DNA of 64,000 nucleotides from Streptomyces rubradiris. Its GTDB lineage: Bacteria; Actinomycetota; Actinomycetes; Streptomycetales; Streptomycetaceae. Shown here piece by piece: positions 1 to 8,902 of the stretch. The position numbers and the translations under genes are program-made. The stretch is from contig NZ_BNEA01000001.1 of assembly GCF_016860525.1 (NCBI RefSeq), forward strand, positions 744,001 through 808,000, read 5' to 3'. The notes beneath the pieces are model-generated. The model saw nothing but the letters and a program-made list of their open reading frames with translations. It had not been told where the DNA came from and made no database searches. Each line of letters begins with the position of its first letter. Position 1 is the stretch's first letter.

Positions 1-758
1 CAGGTCTTCGCGACGGGGCCGATCATGCCGCCCTCGCGGGGCTGGGCCATGCCGCCGATGGCGACGCGCTCGTTGTTGAGGGTGGTCTGGGCGACTCGCC
101 AGCCGTCGCCGACCGCGCCGAGGCGGCGGCTGTCGGGGATGCGGACGCCGGTGAGGAAGACCTCGTTGAACTCGGCCTCGCCGGTGATCTGGCGCAGCGG
201 CCGGACCTCCACGCCCGGGTCGGTCATGTCGCAGACGAAGTAGGTGATGCCCTGGTGCTTGGGCACGTCCGGGTCGGTGCGGGCGATGAGGATGGCCCAG
301 CGGGCGAGGTGGGCGCTGGAGGTCCACACCTTCTGCCCGTTGACCACCCAGGTGTCGCCCTCACGGACCGCCCGGGTGCCGAGCGCGGCCAGGTCGGAGC
401 CGGCGCCGGGCTCGCTGAACAGCTGGCACCAGACCTCCTCCCCGGTCCACAGGGGCCGCAGGAAGCGCCGCTTCTGCTCCTCGGTGCCGTAGGCGAGGAT
501 GGTCGGCGCGGCCATGCCGAGGCCGATGCCGATGCGCCGGGGGTCGTTGTCGGGGGCGCCCGCGGCCGCCAGCTCGGCGTCCACGACGCCCTGGAGGGAA
601 CGCGGGGCGCCGAGGCCGCCGAGGCCCTCGGGGTAGTGCACCCAGGCGAGGCCGGCGTCGAACCGGGCCCGCAGGAAGTCCAGGCGGTCGGTGCTCGCGG
701 GCGGGTGCTGGGCGAGGAACTCCCGGGTGCGCCCGCGCAGTTCTCGGGCGTCGGTCAT
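1..758 (-). CDS. Acyl-CoA dehydrogenase, 3' end cut by the window edge
   Basis: FAD enzyme that would introduce the alpha,beta double bond in an acyl-CoA. From the ATG at 758 the visible 252 residues contain the central-domain signatures of the family: a QLFSEPGAGSDLA segment, WVVNGQKVWTSSAHLA, and later LNNERVAIGG. The C-terminal helical domain with the catalytic base lies outside the window. Its ATG overlaps the stop of the upstream oxidoreductase gene by 4 bases (ATGA), so the two are translationally coupled. The substrate is unknown. The gene is intact as far as it can be read. Confidence 0.9.
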   Translation of the reverse strand, partial: MTDARELRGRTREFLAQHPPASTDRLDFLRARFDAGLAWVHYPEGLGGLGAPRSLQGVVDAELAAAGAPDNDPRRIGIGLGMAAPTILAYGTEEQKRRFLRPLWTGEEVWCQLFSEPGAGSDLAALGTRAVREGDTWVVNGQKVWTSSAHLARWAILIARTDPDVPKHQGITYFVCDMTDPGVEVRPLRQITGEAEFNEVFLTGVRIPDSRRLGAVGDGWRVAQTTLNNERVAIGGMAQPREGGMIGPVAKT

Positions 759-1726
759 GCGGCGGCTCCGTTCTCCGGTACGACGGCGATCCGGCCGGTG
801 GTCACCCCGTCGGCGACCCGTTGCACGGCGCCGGCCGCGCCGGCGAGCGGCACCCGCTCGCTGACCAGCGGCTTGACGGCGCCCCGGGCGGCCAGCTCGG
901 TGAGCTGTTCGTGGCAGTGCCGGACCAGTGCCGGGTTCTTGGTGTTGTACAGGCCCCAGTGCAGGCCGAGGATGGAGTAGTTCTTCACCAGGGCGTGGTT
1001 GAGGGCGGGGGCGGGGATGGTGCCGCCGGCGAAGCCCACGACGACGATCCGGCCCTCGAAGGCGACGACCTTGGTGGACTGGGTGTATGCCTCGCCGCCG
1101 ACCGGGTCGTAGATCACGTCGGCGCCCCGGCCGCCGGTGGCCTCCTTCACGGCGGCGACGACGTCCTCGGCGCGCCGGTCGACCACCACGTCACAGCCCA
1201 GTTCCCGGGCGACGGCGGCCTTCTTCTCGCCGCCCACGACACCGATCACGGTGGCGCCGGCCGCCTTGCCGAGCTGGACGGCGGCGCTGCCCACGCCCCC
1301 GGCGGCGGCGTGCACGAGCAGGGTCTCGCCCGCCTCCAGCCGGGCGCGCCGGTGCAGGCCGAACCAGCCGGTCTGGTAGCCGATGTGCAGGGCGGCGGCC
1401 TCGGCGTCGTCCAGCGGGTCCGGCGCGGGGAGCAGGGCGCGGGCGTCGGCGACGGCGTACTCGGCGAAACCGCCGTACGGCAGCGCGGGGTTGGCGATCA
1501 CCCGGCGGCCGTCCTCGGTCTCGCCGCAGATCTCCACGCCGGGCGTGAAGGGCAGTGGCGGGCGCACCTGGTACTGGCCCCGGCACAGCAGCGCGTCGGG
1601 GAAGTTGACGTTGGCCGCGCGCACCCTGAGCAGTACCTGGCCGTCACCGGGCGTGGGCCGCTCGGTCTCCGCCAGGCGCATCACCTCGCTCGGCTCGCCG
1701 TTCTCGTGCACTTGCCATGCCTGCAT
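755..1726 (-). CDS. Zinc-independent NADPH:quinone oxidoreductase-like MDR protein
   Basis: A 323-residue medium-chain dehydrogenase/reductase of the quinone oxidoreductase branch. It has the N-terminal GroES-like fold (LLRVRAANVNFPDALLCRG) and a Rossmann nucleotide site (VHAAAGGVGSAAVQLGKAAG, about residues 140-160). The zinc ligands of alcohol dehydrogenases are not evident. It probably reduces a quinone or enone with NADPH. It is upstream of and coupled to the acyl-CoA dehydrogenase, so the pair may act together in acyl or enoyl metabolism. Start chosen at the ATG opening MQAWQVHENG. Confidence 0.88.
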   Translation of the reverse strand: MQAWQVHENGEPSEVMRLAETERPTPGDGQVLLRVRAANVNFPDALLCRGQYQVRPPLPFTPGVEICGETEDGRRVIANPALPYGGFAEYAVADARALLPAPDPLDDAEAAALHIGYQTGWFGLHRRARLEAGETLLVHAAAGGVGSAAVQLGKAAGATVIGVVGGEKKAAVARELGCDVVVDRRAEDVVAAVKEATGGRGADVIYDPVGGEAYTQSTKVVAFEGRIVVVGFAGGTIPAPALNHALVKNYSILGLHWGLYNTKNPALVRHCHEQLTELAARGAVKPLVSERVPLAGAAGAVQRVADGVTTGRIAVVPENGAAA

Positions 1727-1973
1727 GCGGGGCCTCCACGGGACTGCTTCGTCTGACCGGGTCCGACCGCATACTAAGCGGTCGCTTGCCGATCAGGGAA
1801 CAGCCGACGGGCCCCGGACTCCGAGCGGACGTCACAGGGCAGCAGCGCACGCGCGACGCGGACGTCACAGGGGGGGGCGGCAGCCCAGCACGCGACGCGC
1901 ACGCCACGGGAGTGGCAGCCCCGCACGCGACGCGCACGCCACGGGAGTGGCAGCCCCGCACGCGACGCGCACG
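1727..1973. repeat. Intergenic 35-bp tandem repeat, four imperfect copies
   Basis: The gap between the quinone reductase start and the XRE-cupin stop holds direct repeats beginning with CGCGACGCGC/G at 1852, 1891, 1926 and 1961 (spacings 39, 35, 35). Two of the units carry the small inverted repeat GCCAC-GGGA-GTGGC, so RNA hairpins are possible. No convincing gene is present. The first 60 bases also hold the promoter region of the minus-strand quinone reductase gene. Confidence 0.75.
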
Positions 1974-2546
1974 TCAGGAACGGGCCGGCCGCGCCCGTAC
2001 GTGCATCCGCTCCCCCTGCGGCCCGAACAGGCTCAGGAACTCCACCGGCCCGTCCCCCGCCGGCCCGAACCAGTGCGGCACCCGGGTGTCGAACTCGGCC
2101 GCCTCGCCCGGCGAGAGCACCACGTCGTGCTGTCCGAGCACCAGCCGCAGCCGCCCGGCCAGCACGTACAGCCATTCGTAGCCCTCGTGGGTGCGCGGGT
2201 CGGGCTCGGCGCCGCGCTGCGGTTCGACCACCTTGTAGGCCTGGAGCCCGCCGGGCTGCCGGGTCAGCGGATACAGGGTGCGCCCGTGCCGGGTGATCGG
2301 CCGGGCCCGCACCCGGGGGTCGCCGACCGGCGGGGCCCCGACCAGTTCGTCCAGCGGGACCTGGTGGGCCTGGGCGATGGGCAGCAGCAGTTCCAGGCTG
2401 GGCTTGCGCAGGCCGGACTCCAGCCGGGACAGGGTGCTGACGGAGATGCCGGTGGCCTCCGACAGCGCCGCCAGGGTCACCTCCCGCTCCTTGCGGAGCC
2501 GCCGCAGCCGGGGGCCGACCTCGGCAAGAACGTCGTCGGTACTCAT
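1974..2546 (-). CDS. XRE-family regulator with C-terminal cupin sensor
   Basis: 190 residues. An N-terminal helix-turn-helix (about 10-65; LAALSEATGISVSTLSRLES) is followed by a cupin barrel (about 110-185; EWLYVLAGRLRLVLGQHDVVLSPGEAAEF, then VPHWFGPAG). This architecture binds DNA and senses a small molecule or metal through the cupin. It is transcribed divergently from the flavoprotein at 2624 and is the obvious candidate regulator of that gene and of itself. Start is the ATG at 2546, directly before the MSTDDVLAEVG segment. Confidence 0.9.
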   Translation of the reverse strand: MSTDDVLAEVGPRLRRLRKEREVTLAALSEATGISVSTLSRLESGLRKPSLELLLPIAQAHQVPLDELVGAPPVGDPRVRARPITRHGRTLYPLTRQPGGLQAYKVVEPQRGAEPDPRTHEGYEWLYVLAGRLRLVLGQHDVVLSPGEAAEFDTRVPHWFGPAGDGPVEFLSLFGPQGERMHVRARPARS

Positions 2547-2623
2547 GGTCTCATTGCAGGTTCGGCAAAGATGTTTGTCAATACCGCACGACTTGGGCGA
2601 CGGTCGGGGCGGAGGTGGTCACC
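2547..2623. promoter_or_regulatory. Divergent promoter/operator region between XRE-cupin and flavoprotein genes
   Basis: This 77-base gap is less GC-rich than its surroundings. It contains the inverted repeat TTGC-N7-GCAA at 2554-2568, just upstream of the XRE-cupin start, a plausible autoregulatory operator. A GGAGG at 2611-2615 sits 8 bases before the ATG at 2624 and fixes that start over the in-frame GTG at 2615. The operator call is inference from position and symmetry only. Confidence 0.35.
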
Positions 2624-3550
2624 ATGACCGAGAACTACGAAGTGGTCGTCGTCGGCGGCGGGGCGGCCGGGCTGTCCGCCGCGCTGGTGCTGGGCCGGTC
2701 CCGGCGCCGCACCCTGGTGGTCGACGCGGGCGAGCCGCGCAACGCGCCGTCCGCGCACATGCAGGGGTACCTCTCCCGGGACGGCATGTCCCCGGCCGAG
2801 TTCCTGGCGGTCGGGCGCGCGGAGATCGCCCGGTACGGCGTGGAGCTCGTCGAAGGCCGGGTGGTGGACGCGAGGAGGGACACGGACTTCACCGTCGTCC
2901 TGGCCGGGGGCCGGGCGGTGCGGGCCCGGCGGCTGGTGATCGCGACCGGCCTGCGCGACGAGCTGCCGCCGGTCCCGGGCCTGGCCGGGCGGTTCGGCCG
3001 GGACGTGCTGCACTGCCCGTACTGCCACGGCTGGGAAATGCGCGACCTGCCGACCGGGGTGCTCGCCACCTCGCCGCTCAGCGTGCACCAGGCGCTGATG
3101 GTCACCCAGTGGTCGAAGGACGTACGGCTCTTCCTGCACCGGGTGGACGAGGCCGAGCTGACCGACCAGGACCTGCGCCGGCTGGCCGCCGCCGGGGTCG
3201 GGGTGGTGCCCGGGGAGGTGGCGGAACTGGTGGTCACCGACGACCGGCTCACCGGAGTCCGGCTTTCGGACGGCACGGTGCACGACCGCGCGGTGCTGTA
3301 CGCCGCCCCGCGCGCCGTCCCGCACAACGATCTGCTGGTCAAGCTGGGCGCGGACATGCGCGAGACCCCGTTCGGCAGCTATCCGGTGATCGACGAACGG
3401 GGCCTGACCAGCGTGCCCGGGCTGTGGGCGGCGGGCAACGCGAGCGGGCCCACCGAGCAGGTGGTGAACGCGGCCAGCCGGGGCTACCGGGCGGGCGTGG
3501 CGATCAACGCGGAGCTGCTGATGAGCGACCTCGACGAAAGCGCCCCGTAA
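2624..3550 (+). CDS. Thioredoxin-reductase-like FAD oxidoreductase with CPYC redox pair
   Basis: 308 residues. The N-terminal FAD Rossmann motif (VVVVGGGAAGLSAALVLGRS) is followed by a CPYCHGWE motif with cysteines 131 and 134, and a C-terminal FAD motif (GLTSVPGLWAAGNASG). This is the layout of low-molecular-weight thioredoxin reductases and of the related dithiol oxidases that close disulfides in secondary metabolites. No thioredoxin or dithiol pathway lies beside it, so the substrate is open. It is divergent from an XRE-cupin regulator, suggesting induction by a small molecule. An upstream in-frame GTG at 2615 is disfavoured because it overlaps the ribosome site. Confidence 0.85.
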   Translation: MTENYEVVVVGGGAAGLSAALVLGRSRRRTLVVDAGEPRNAPSAHMQGYLSRDGMSPAEFLAVGRAEIARYGVELVEGRVVDARRDTDFTVVLAGGRAVRARRLVIATGLRDELPPVPGLAGRFGRDVLHCPYCHGWEMRDLPTGVLATSPLSVHQALMVTQWSKDVRLFLHRVDEAELTDQDLRRLAAAGVGVVPGEVAELVVTDDRLTGVRLSDGTVHDRAVLYAAPRAVPHNDLLVKLGADMRETPFGSYPVIDERGLTSVPGLWAAGNASGPTEQVVNAASRGYRAGVAINAELLMSDLDESAP

Positions 3551-3705
3551 GGGGTGCGGGGAACCGCGCGACCAGCCACGACGCGACCCGCAGGCGGGAA
3601 ACCACGCGGCCCGCGGGCGCGGCGGGTCGGCACGGAACCGCTGATGACCGGCCTGGACGCGGCCGTGGGGGTGTGGACCGGGCGCCCCCGGTGCACTCTG
3701 GGGAC

Positions 3706-5244
3706 ATGCTGCTGACCCGGCTGGCCGAGGTGTCCCGGGAGGTCGCCGCGACGGCGGCGCGGTCCCGCAAGACCGCGCTGCTCGCGCAGTTGTTCCGGGA
3801 GGCCGGGCCGGAGGACGTGCCGATCGTCATCCCGTATCTGGCCGGGCGGCTGCCGCAGGGCCGGCTCGGGGTCGGCTGGAAGGTGCTGGGCCGCCCGGTG
3901 CCGCCGGCCGCCGAGCCGACGCTCACCGTGCGCGAGGTCGACGCCCGGCTCGGCGAGCTGGGCAAGGTGGCCGGGCCCGGGGCGCAGGCGGAGCGGTCCC
4001 GGATCGTCGGCGAGCTGATGGGCGCGGCGACCGAGGCCGAGCAGCGCTTCCTGCTCGGCCTGCTCACCGGGGAGGTCCGCCAGGGCGCGCTGGACGCGGT
4101 CGCGGTGGAGGGCCTGGCCCAGGCGACCGGGGCGGATTCGGCGGACGTACGGCGGGCCGTGATGCTCGCCGGGTCGCTCCAGGCGGTGGCCGAGGCGCTG
4201 CTCGGCGAGGGGCCGGCGGCGCTGGAGCGGTTCCGGCTCACGGTGGGCCGCCCGGTGCTGCCGATGCTGGCGCACAGCGCGTCGTCGGTCGCGGAGGCGG
4301 TGCGGAAGCTGGGCGCCTGCGCGGTGGAGGAGAAGCTGGACGGCATCCGGGTCCAGGTGCACCGGGACGGCGACCGGGTGCGGGTCCACACCCGCACCCT
4401 GGACGACATCACCGGCCGGCTGCCCGAAGTCACGGCCGCGGCACTGGAGTTGCCCAGCGAGGGGTTCATCCTGGACGGGGAGGTGATCTCCTTCGACGCG
4501 GCGGGGCGACCCCGGTCCTTCCAGGAGACGGCGGGCCGGGTGGGTTCCCGGTCCGACGTGGCGCGGGCGGCCGAGGAGGTCCCGGTCTCCCCCGTCTTCT
4601 TCGACGCCCTCGCGGTGGACGGCCGCGACCTGCTCGACCTGCCGTTCGCCGAGCGGCACGCGGAGCTGGCCCGGCTGGTGCCCGAGCCGATGCGGGTGCG
4701 GCGCACGCTGGTCGCGGGCCCCGAGGACCTGGCGGAGGCGGAGCGGTTCCTCGCGGACACCCTGGCCCGGGGCCACGAGGGCGTGGTGGTCAAGGCGCTC
4801 GACGCGCCCTACAGCGCGGGCCGGCGAGGCGCGTCCTGGCTGAAGGTCAAGCCCGTGCACACCCTGGACCTGGTGGTGCTGGCCGCCGAGTGGGGCCACG
4901 GCCGGCGCACCGGCCGGCTGTCCAACCTCCACCTCGGCGCCCGCACCGAGGACGGCGGCTTCGCGATGCTCGGCAAGACCTTCAAGGGCATGACGGACGC
5001 GATGCTCGCCTGGCAGACCGGGCGGCTTCAGGAGCTGGCGGTCGAGGACGACGGCCGGGTGGTGCGGGTGCGCCCCGAACTCGTCGTGGAGATCGCCTAC
5101 GACGGCCTGCAGCGCTCCACCCGCTATCCGGCCGGGGTCACCCTGCGCTTCGCCCGCGTGCTCCGCTACCGCGAGGACAAGCGCCCCGAGGAGGCGGACA
5201 CCGTTCAGTCCCTGCTGGCAGCCCATCCGGAGGTCGGGCCATGA
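3706..5244 (+). CDS. ATP-dependent DNA ligase
   Basis: 512 residues. Seals DNA nicks using ATP, separate from the essential NAD-dependent LigA. The order is an N-terminal DNA-binding domain (about 1-190), the nucleotidyltransferase domain with the adenylated lysine in EEKLDGIRVQ (Lys210), a second motif EGVVVKALDAPY, and an OB domain with SWLKVKP at its entry. The frame is open far upstream, but the ATG at 3706 gives the usual family length and N-terminus (MLLTRLAEVS). The stop overlaps the Nudix start by 4 bases, so the two are coupled. Such ligases are usually dispensable repair enzymes in Streptomyces. Confidence 0.93.
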   Translation: MLLTRLAEVSREVAATAARSRKTALLAQLFREAGPEDVPIVIPYLAGRLPQGRLGVGWKVLGRPVPPAAEPTLTVREVDARLGELGKVAGPGAQAERSRIVGELMGAATEAEQRFLLGLLTGEVRQGALDAVAVEGLAQATGADSADVRRAVMLAGSLQAVAEALLGEGPAALERFRLTVGRPVLPMLAHSASSVAEAVRKLGACAVEEKLDGIRVQVHRDGDRVRVHTRTLDDITGRLPEVTAAALELPSEGFILDGEVISFDAAGRPRSFQETAGRVGSRSDVARAAEEVPVSPVFFDALAVDGRDLLDLPFAERHAELARLVPEPMRVRRTLVAGPEDLAEAERFLADTLARGHEGVVVKALDAPYSAGRRGASWLKVKPVHTLDLVVLAAEWGHGRRTGRLSNLHLGARTEDGGFAMLGKTFKGMTDAMLAWQTGRLQELAVEDDGRVVRVRPELVVEIAYDGLQRSTRYPAGVTLRFARVLRYREDKRPEEADTVQSLLAAHPEVGP

Positions 5245-5714
5245 CGGCGCGGACGGCGAGGCGCAGCGCGGGACTGCTGTTGTTCCGGCACACGGATCGG
5301 GGCCTGGAAGTGTTGCTCGGCCATATGGGCGGCCCGCTGTGGGCCAGGAAGGACGCGGGCGCCTGGACCGTGCCCAAGGGCGAGTACGACCCGGCGGAGC
5401 CGGCCTGGGAGGCGGCCCGGCGGGAGTTCCGCGAGGAGCTGGGGGTGGCGCCGCCGGACGGGGAGGCCGTACCGCTGGGCGAGGTCGTACAGCGCAACGG
5501 CAAGATCGTCACGGCCTGGGCGGTTGCGGCGGACTTCGACCCGGAGACGATCGAGCCGGGGACGTTCACCATGGAGTGGCCGCCGCGGTCCGGCCGGCTC
5601 CAGGAGTTCCCGGAGCTGGACCGGGTGGCGTGGTTCACCCCGGACCGGGCCCGTGCGGTGATCATCACGGCGCAGGCCGCGTTTCTCGACCGGCTGGCGG
5701 AGCACTCGGGCTGA
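5241..5714 (+). CDS. Nudix hydrolase coupled to DNA ligase
   Basis: 157 residues. The Nudix box is complete: G-x5-E-x7-REF-REELG between about residues 48 and 70 (GEYDPAEPAWEAARREFREE). Nudix enzymes hydrolyse nucleoside diphosphates linked to another group. The ATGA overlap with the ATP-dependent ligase suggests a role beside DNA repair, such as cleaning damaged or unwanted nucleotides, but the substrate cannot be read from sequence. The family is often annotated as DNA ligase-associated Nudix. Confidence 0.9.
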   Translation: MTARTARRSAGLLLFRHTDRGLEVLLGHMGGPLWARKDAGAWTVPKGEYDPAEPAWEAARREFREELGVAPPDGEAVPLGEVVQRNGKIVTAWAVAADFDPETIEPGTFTMEWPPRSGRLQEFPELDRVAWFTPDRARAVIITAQAAFLDRLAEHSG

Positions 5715-5791
5715 TCGGAGGACCTGTCGCGTTGCGGCTTGCCGGGCCGCGCGCGAAGGTCGAGACAAGCCCGCTCCCAGGGAGGTCGGTC

Positions 5792-7177
5792 ATGCCCATC
5801 GCGACGGTGAACCCGGCGAACGGCGAGACGCTCAAGACGTACGAGCCCATGGACGAGGACGAGCTGGAACGCCGGCTGGAGCTGGCCGAGGCCACGTTCC
5901 GCACCTACCGGACGACCTCGTTCGCCGAGCGCGCCCGGTTGCTGGACAAGGCCGCCGAGCTGCTGGACGAGGACCAGCGGGAGATCGGCCGGGTCGTCAC
6001 GACCGAGATGGGCAAACCCGTCCGGCAGGCCCGCGCGGAGGCGGCGAAGTGCGCCAAGGCGATGCGCTGGTACGCCGAGCACGCCGAACGGCTGCTGGCC
6101 GACGAGGAGCCCGCCGAGTCGGACGTGCGCGACTCGGGCGCCTCGCGGGTGCGGGTGCGCTACCGCCCGCTCGGCCCGGTGCTCGCCGTGATGCCGTGGA
6201 ACTTCCCGCTGTGGCAGGTGGTCCGGTTCGCGGCGCCCGCCCTGATGGCCGGCAACGTGGGCCTGCTCAAGCACGCCTCCAACGTGCCGCAGACGGCCCT
6301 GTACCTGGAGGACCTCTTCCACCGGGCGGGCTTCCCGGAGGGCTGCTTCCAGACGCTGCTGATCGGCTCCGGCGCGGTGGACGACATCCTGCGCGACGAG
6401 CGGGTCAGGGCGGCCACCCTGACCGGCAGCGAACCGGCGGGCCGGGCGGTCGCGTCCACCGCCGGGGAGATGATCAAGAAGACGGTGCTGGAGCTGGGCG
6501 GCAGCGACCCGTACATCGTGATGCCCTCCGCCGACCTCGACCGCGCGGCCGAGGTCGCGGTGACCGCGCGGGTGCAGAACAACGGGCAGTCCTGCATCGC
6601 CGCGAAGCGGTTCATCGTGCACACCGACGTCTACGAGGCGTTCGCCGAGAAGTTCGTCGCGGGCATGCGGGCCCTGAAGGTCGGTGACCCGCTGGCGGAG
6701 GACACCGAGGTCGGGCCGGTCGCCAGCGAGCGGGGCCGCGCCGACCTGGAGGAGCTGGTCGACGACGCCCGGCGCGGCGGGGCGAGGGTGCTGTGCGGCG
6801 GCGAGCGGCCGGACGGGCCCGGCTGGTACTACCCGCCGACCGTGCTGTCCGGCATCACCCGGGAGATGCGCGTGCACCGCGAGGAGGCGTTCGGACCGGT
6901 CGCCACGCTGTACCGGGCGGACGACGTGGACGAGGCCGTGCTCATCGCCAACGACTCGCCGTTCGGCCTGAGTTCGAACGTGTGGACGCGGGACGAGGCC
7001 GAGGTCGAGCGGTTCACCCGGGACCTCGAGGCCGGTTCGGTGTACGTCAACGGGATGACCGCCTCCCACCCGGCGTTCCCGTTCGGCGGGGTGAAGCGCT
7101 CGGGGTACGGGCGTGAGCTGTCCGGGCACGGAATCCGGGAGTTCTGCAACATCACCACGGTTTGGCAGGGTGCGTGA
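5792..7177 (+). CDS. NAD(P)-dependent aldehyde dehydrogenase, succinate-semialdehyde type
   Basis: 461 residues, the short end for this family. The cofactor site PWNFPLWQVVRFAAPALMAG, the general-base glutamate in VLELGGSDPYIV and the catalytic cysteine in NNGQSCIAAKRF (Cys268) are all present. The closest family members oxidise succinate semialdehyde to succinate. A GGAGG 8 bases before the ATG at 5792 sets the start even though the frame is open to 5339. No other GABA-shunt gene is adjacent, so the substrate is a family-level guess. Confidence 0.88.
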   Translation: MPIATVNPANGETLKTYEPMDEDELERRLELAEATFRTYRTTSFAERARLLDKAAELLDEDQREIGRVVTTEMGKPVRQARAEAAKCAKAMRWYAEHAERLLADEEPAESDVRDSGASRVRVRYRPLGPVLAVMPWNFPLWQVVRFAAPALMAGNVGLLKHASNVPQTALYLEDLFHRAGFPEGCFQTLLIGSGAVDDILRDERVRAATLTGSEPAGRAVASTAGEMIKKTVLELGGSDPYIVMPSADLDRAAEVAVTARVQNNGQSCIAAKRFIVHTDVYEAFAEKFVAGMRALKVGDPLAEDTEVGPVASERGRADLEELVDDARRGGARVLCGGERPDGPGWYYPPTVLSGITREMRVHREEAFGPVATLYRADDVDEAVLIANDSPFGLSSNVWTRDEAEVERFTRDLEAGSVYVNGMTASHPAFPFGGVKRSGYGRELSGHGIREFCNITTVWQGA

Positions 7178-7203
7178 GGGCCGCGCGGCTACCATCCCGT
7201 TCT

Positions 7204-7437
7204 GTGAACCGCGAAGTGACCCTGCCTCTGATCGTCGACGACCGCGGGGCCTTGCAGGTCTCCGCGGCCGACGTGAGTAAGTTGTTGCGGACCGTGGGCG
7301 CGCGATGGCTGCATCTGGTCGAGGCGGGCGAGCAGGGGCTCGACGAGGACACCGTGGCGGCGCTGACCATCGAGCTGGCCAAGCTGGCGGACCGGATCGA
7401 CGTCGCGTGCATCGCGCACAGCAGCGGGACGCAGTAG
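7204..7437 (+). CDS. Small conserved Streptomyces protein, probably DUF6213
   Basis: 77 residues from the GTG at 7204 (VNREVTLPLIVDDRG). No membrane segment, signal peptide or metal motif; mixed alpha/beta with a predicted C-terminal helix (LTIELAKLADRIDVACI). I recognise it as a widespread small Streptomyces family of unknown function (DUF6213, from memory). It follows the aldehyde dehydrogenase at a distance of 26 bases and may share its transcript. Confidence 0.65.
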   Translation: MNREVTLPLIVDDRGALQVSAADVSKLLRTVGARWLHLVEAGEQGLDEDTVAALTIELAKLADRIDVACIAHSSGTQ

Positions 7438-7837
7438 GCCGCGCCCGAACGCCCTCACCACCCCGGCAGCCGGGCCGCGTCCGCCAGGCTCCCGCCCCAT
7501 GCCCCGGCCGCCTGTGCTCAAGGCGCCCCCGCCGTGCCCACCGGGCCTCGGCCGCCCGCGGCCCGAACCGCCTGCCGTCCACGGCCCGAGCCCTCCCCGC
7601 CCGCGGCCCGTTCTCCTCGCCGCCGGGCCCTCAGGCATAACGGCCGGCCTGCCGTTTTCCCTCGTCCGGCCGCAGGAATCGCCCTGCGGGCCGGACCCCG
7701 GGGTCCCCGGTTCGGAGTAATCCAACGCGAGATCATCGCCCTCCCGGGTGACGGTGGGTGGAGCGCCCACAGAGGCGAACCCACCTTCTGACCGGCGGGC
7801 GAAGGCCCTGTCGGAACGCGGAAAGCAGGGACGGTTC
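7438..7837. other. Non-coding stretch upstream of rppA
   Basis: 400 bases without a convincing gene. Codon-position bias is lost and short open frames on both strands have no family features. The least GC-rich spot, around 7718-7735 (GGAGTAATCCAACGCG), is the most likely place for the rppA promoter. A purine-rich GCAGGGA just upstream of 7838 can serve as ribosome site. No hairpin terminator after the small gene is clear. Confidence 0.45.
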
Positions 7838-8902
7838 ATGGCGACCTTGTGCAAGCCCTCGGTGTCGGTCCCGGAGTACGTGATCACGATGGAGGAGACG
7901 CTGGAGCTGGCGCGCTCCCGCCACGCCGACCACCCACAACTGCCACTCGCCCTCAGGCTGATCGAGAACACCGGCGTCAAGACGCGGCACATCGTCCAGC
8001 CCATCGAGGAGACCCTGAAGCACCCGGGCTTCGAGGAGCGCAACAAGCTCTACGAGGCCGAGGCCAAGGCCCGGGTCCCCGCGGTGATCCAGCGCGCGCT
8101 GGACGACGCGGAACTGCTCACCAGTGACATCGACGTGATCATCTACGTGTCGTGCACGGGCTTCATGATGCCCTCGCTCACGGCGTGGCTGATCAACGAG
8201 ATGGACTTCGACAGCACCACCCGTCAGCTCCCGATCGCCCAGCTGGGCTGCGCGGCCGGGGGCGCGGCGATCAACCGGGCGCACGACTTCTGCTCGGCCT
8301 ACCCGCACGCCAACGCCCTCATCGTGGCCTGCGAGTTCTGCTCGCTGTGCTACCAGCCCACCGACCTCGGCGTCGGCTCGCTGCTCTCCAACGGGCTGTT
8401 CGGCGACGGCATCGCCGCCGCCGTGGTCCGCGGGCGCGGCGGCCGGGGCGTCACCCTGGAGCGCAACGGCTCCTACCTGATCCCGAAGACCGAGGACTGG
8501 ATCGCCTACGACGTGCGCGCGACCGGCTTCCACTTCCTGCTGGACAAGCGGGTGCCGACCACCATGGAGCCGCTCGCCCCGGCCTTGCGGGAACTGGCCG
8601 GCACGCACGGCTGGGACGCGTCCGACCTGGACTTCTACATCATCCACGCGGGCGGTCCGCGCATCCTCGACGACCTGAGCAAGTTCCTCGAGGTCGACCC
8701 GCACGCCTTCCGGTTCAGCCGGGCCACGCTCACCGAGTACGGCAACATCGCGAGCGCCGTCGTCCTGGACGCGCTGCGCCGGCTGTTCGACGAGGGCGGC
8801 GCCGAGGACCGGGCCCGCGGGCTGCTCGCCGGGTTCGGCCCGGGGATCACCGCCGAGATGACGGTCGGGCGCTGGGCCGACGGGGACGGAGCCGGGCGGT
8901 GA
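7838..8902 (+). CDS. rppA: 1,3,6,8-tetrahydroxynaphthalene synthase (type III PKS)
   Basis: 354 residues. Condenses five malonyl-CoA to 1,3,6,8-tetrahydroxynaphthalene (THN), the precursor of flaviolin pigments and melanin-like polymers. Opens MATLCKPSVSVPE as in known RppA proteins. The catalytic cysteine in AQLGCAAGG is residue 138, the same number as in S. griseus RppA. The catalytic His (FIIHAGGPRILDDL-type segment, here YIIHAGGPR) and Asn (TEYGNIASAVV) are present. The stop overlaps the P450 GTG (GTGA), forming an operon with the P450 and cupin. The frame is open to 7748, but 7838 matches the family N-terminus. Confidence 0.96.
   Translation: MATLCKPSVSVPEYVITMEETLELARSRHADHPQLPLALRLIENTGVKTRHIVQPIEETLKHPGFEERNKLYEAEAKARVPAVIQRALDDAELLTSDIDVIIYVSCTGFMMPSLTAWLINEMDFDSTTRQLPIAQLGCAAGGAAINRAHDFCSAYPHANALIVACEFCSLCYQPTDLGVGSLLSNGLFGDGIAAAVVRGRGGRGVTLERNGSYLIPKTEDWIAYDVRATGFHFLLDKRVPTTMEPLAPALRELAGTHGWDASDLDFYIIHAGGPRILDDLSKFLEVDPHAFRFSRATLTEYGNIASAVVLDALRRLFDEGGAEDRARGLLAGFGPGITAEMTVGRWADGDGAGR

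Noticed and set aside
2278..3705. N-terminal extension of the DNA ligase frame through the flavoprotein gene
   Set aside because: The flavoprotein has its own complete motifs in another frame, and the ligase family starts at MLLTRLAEVS (3706).
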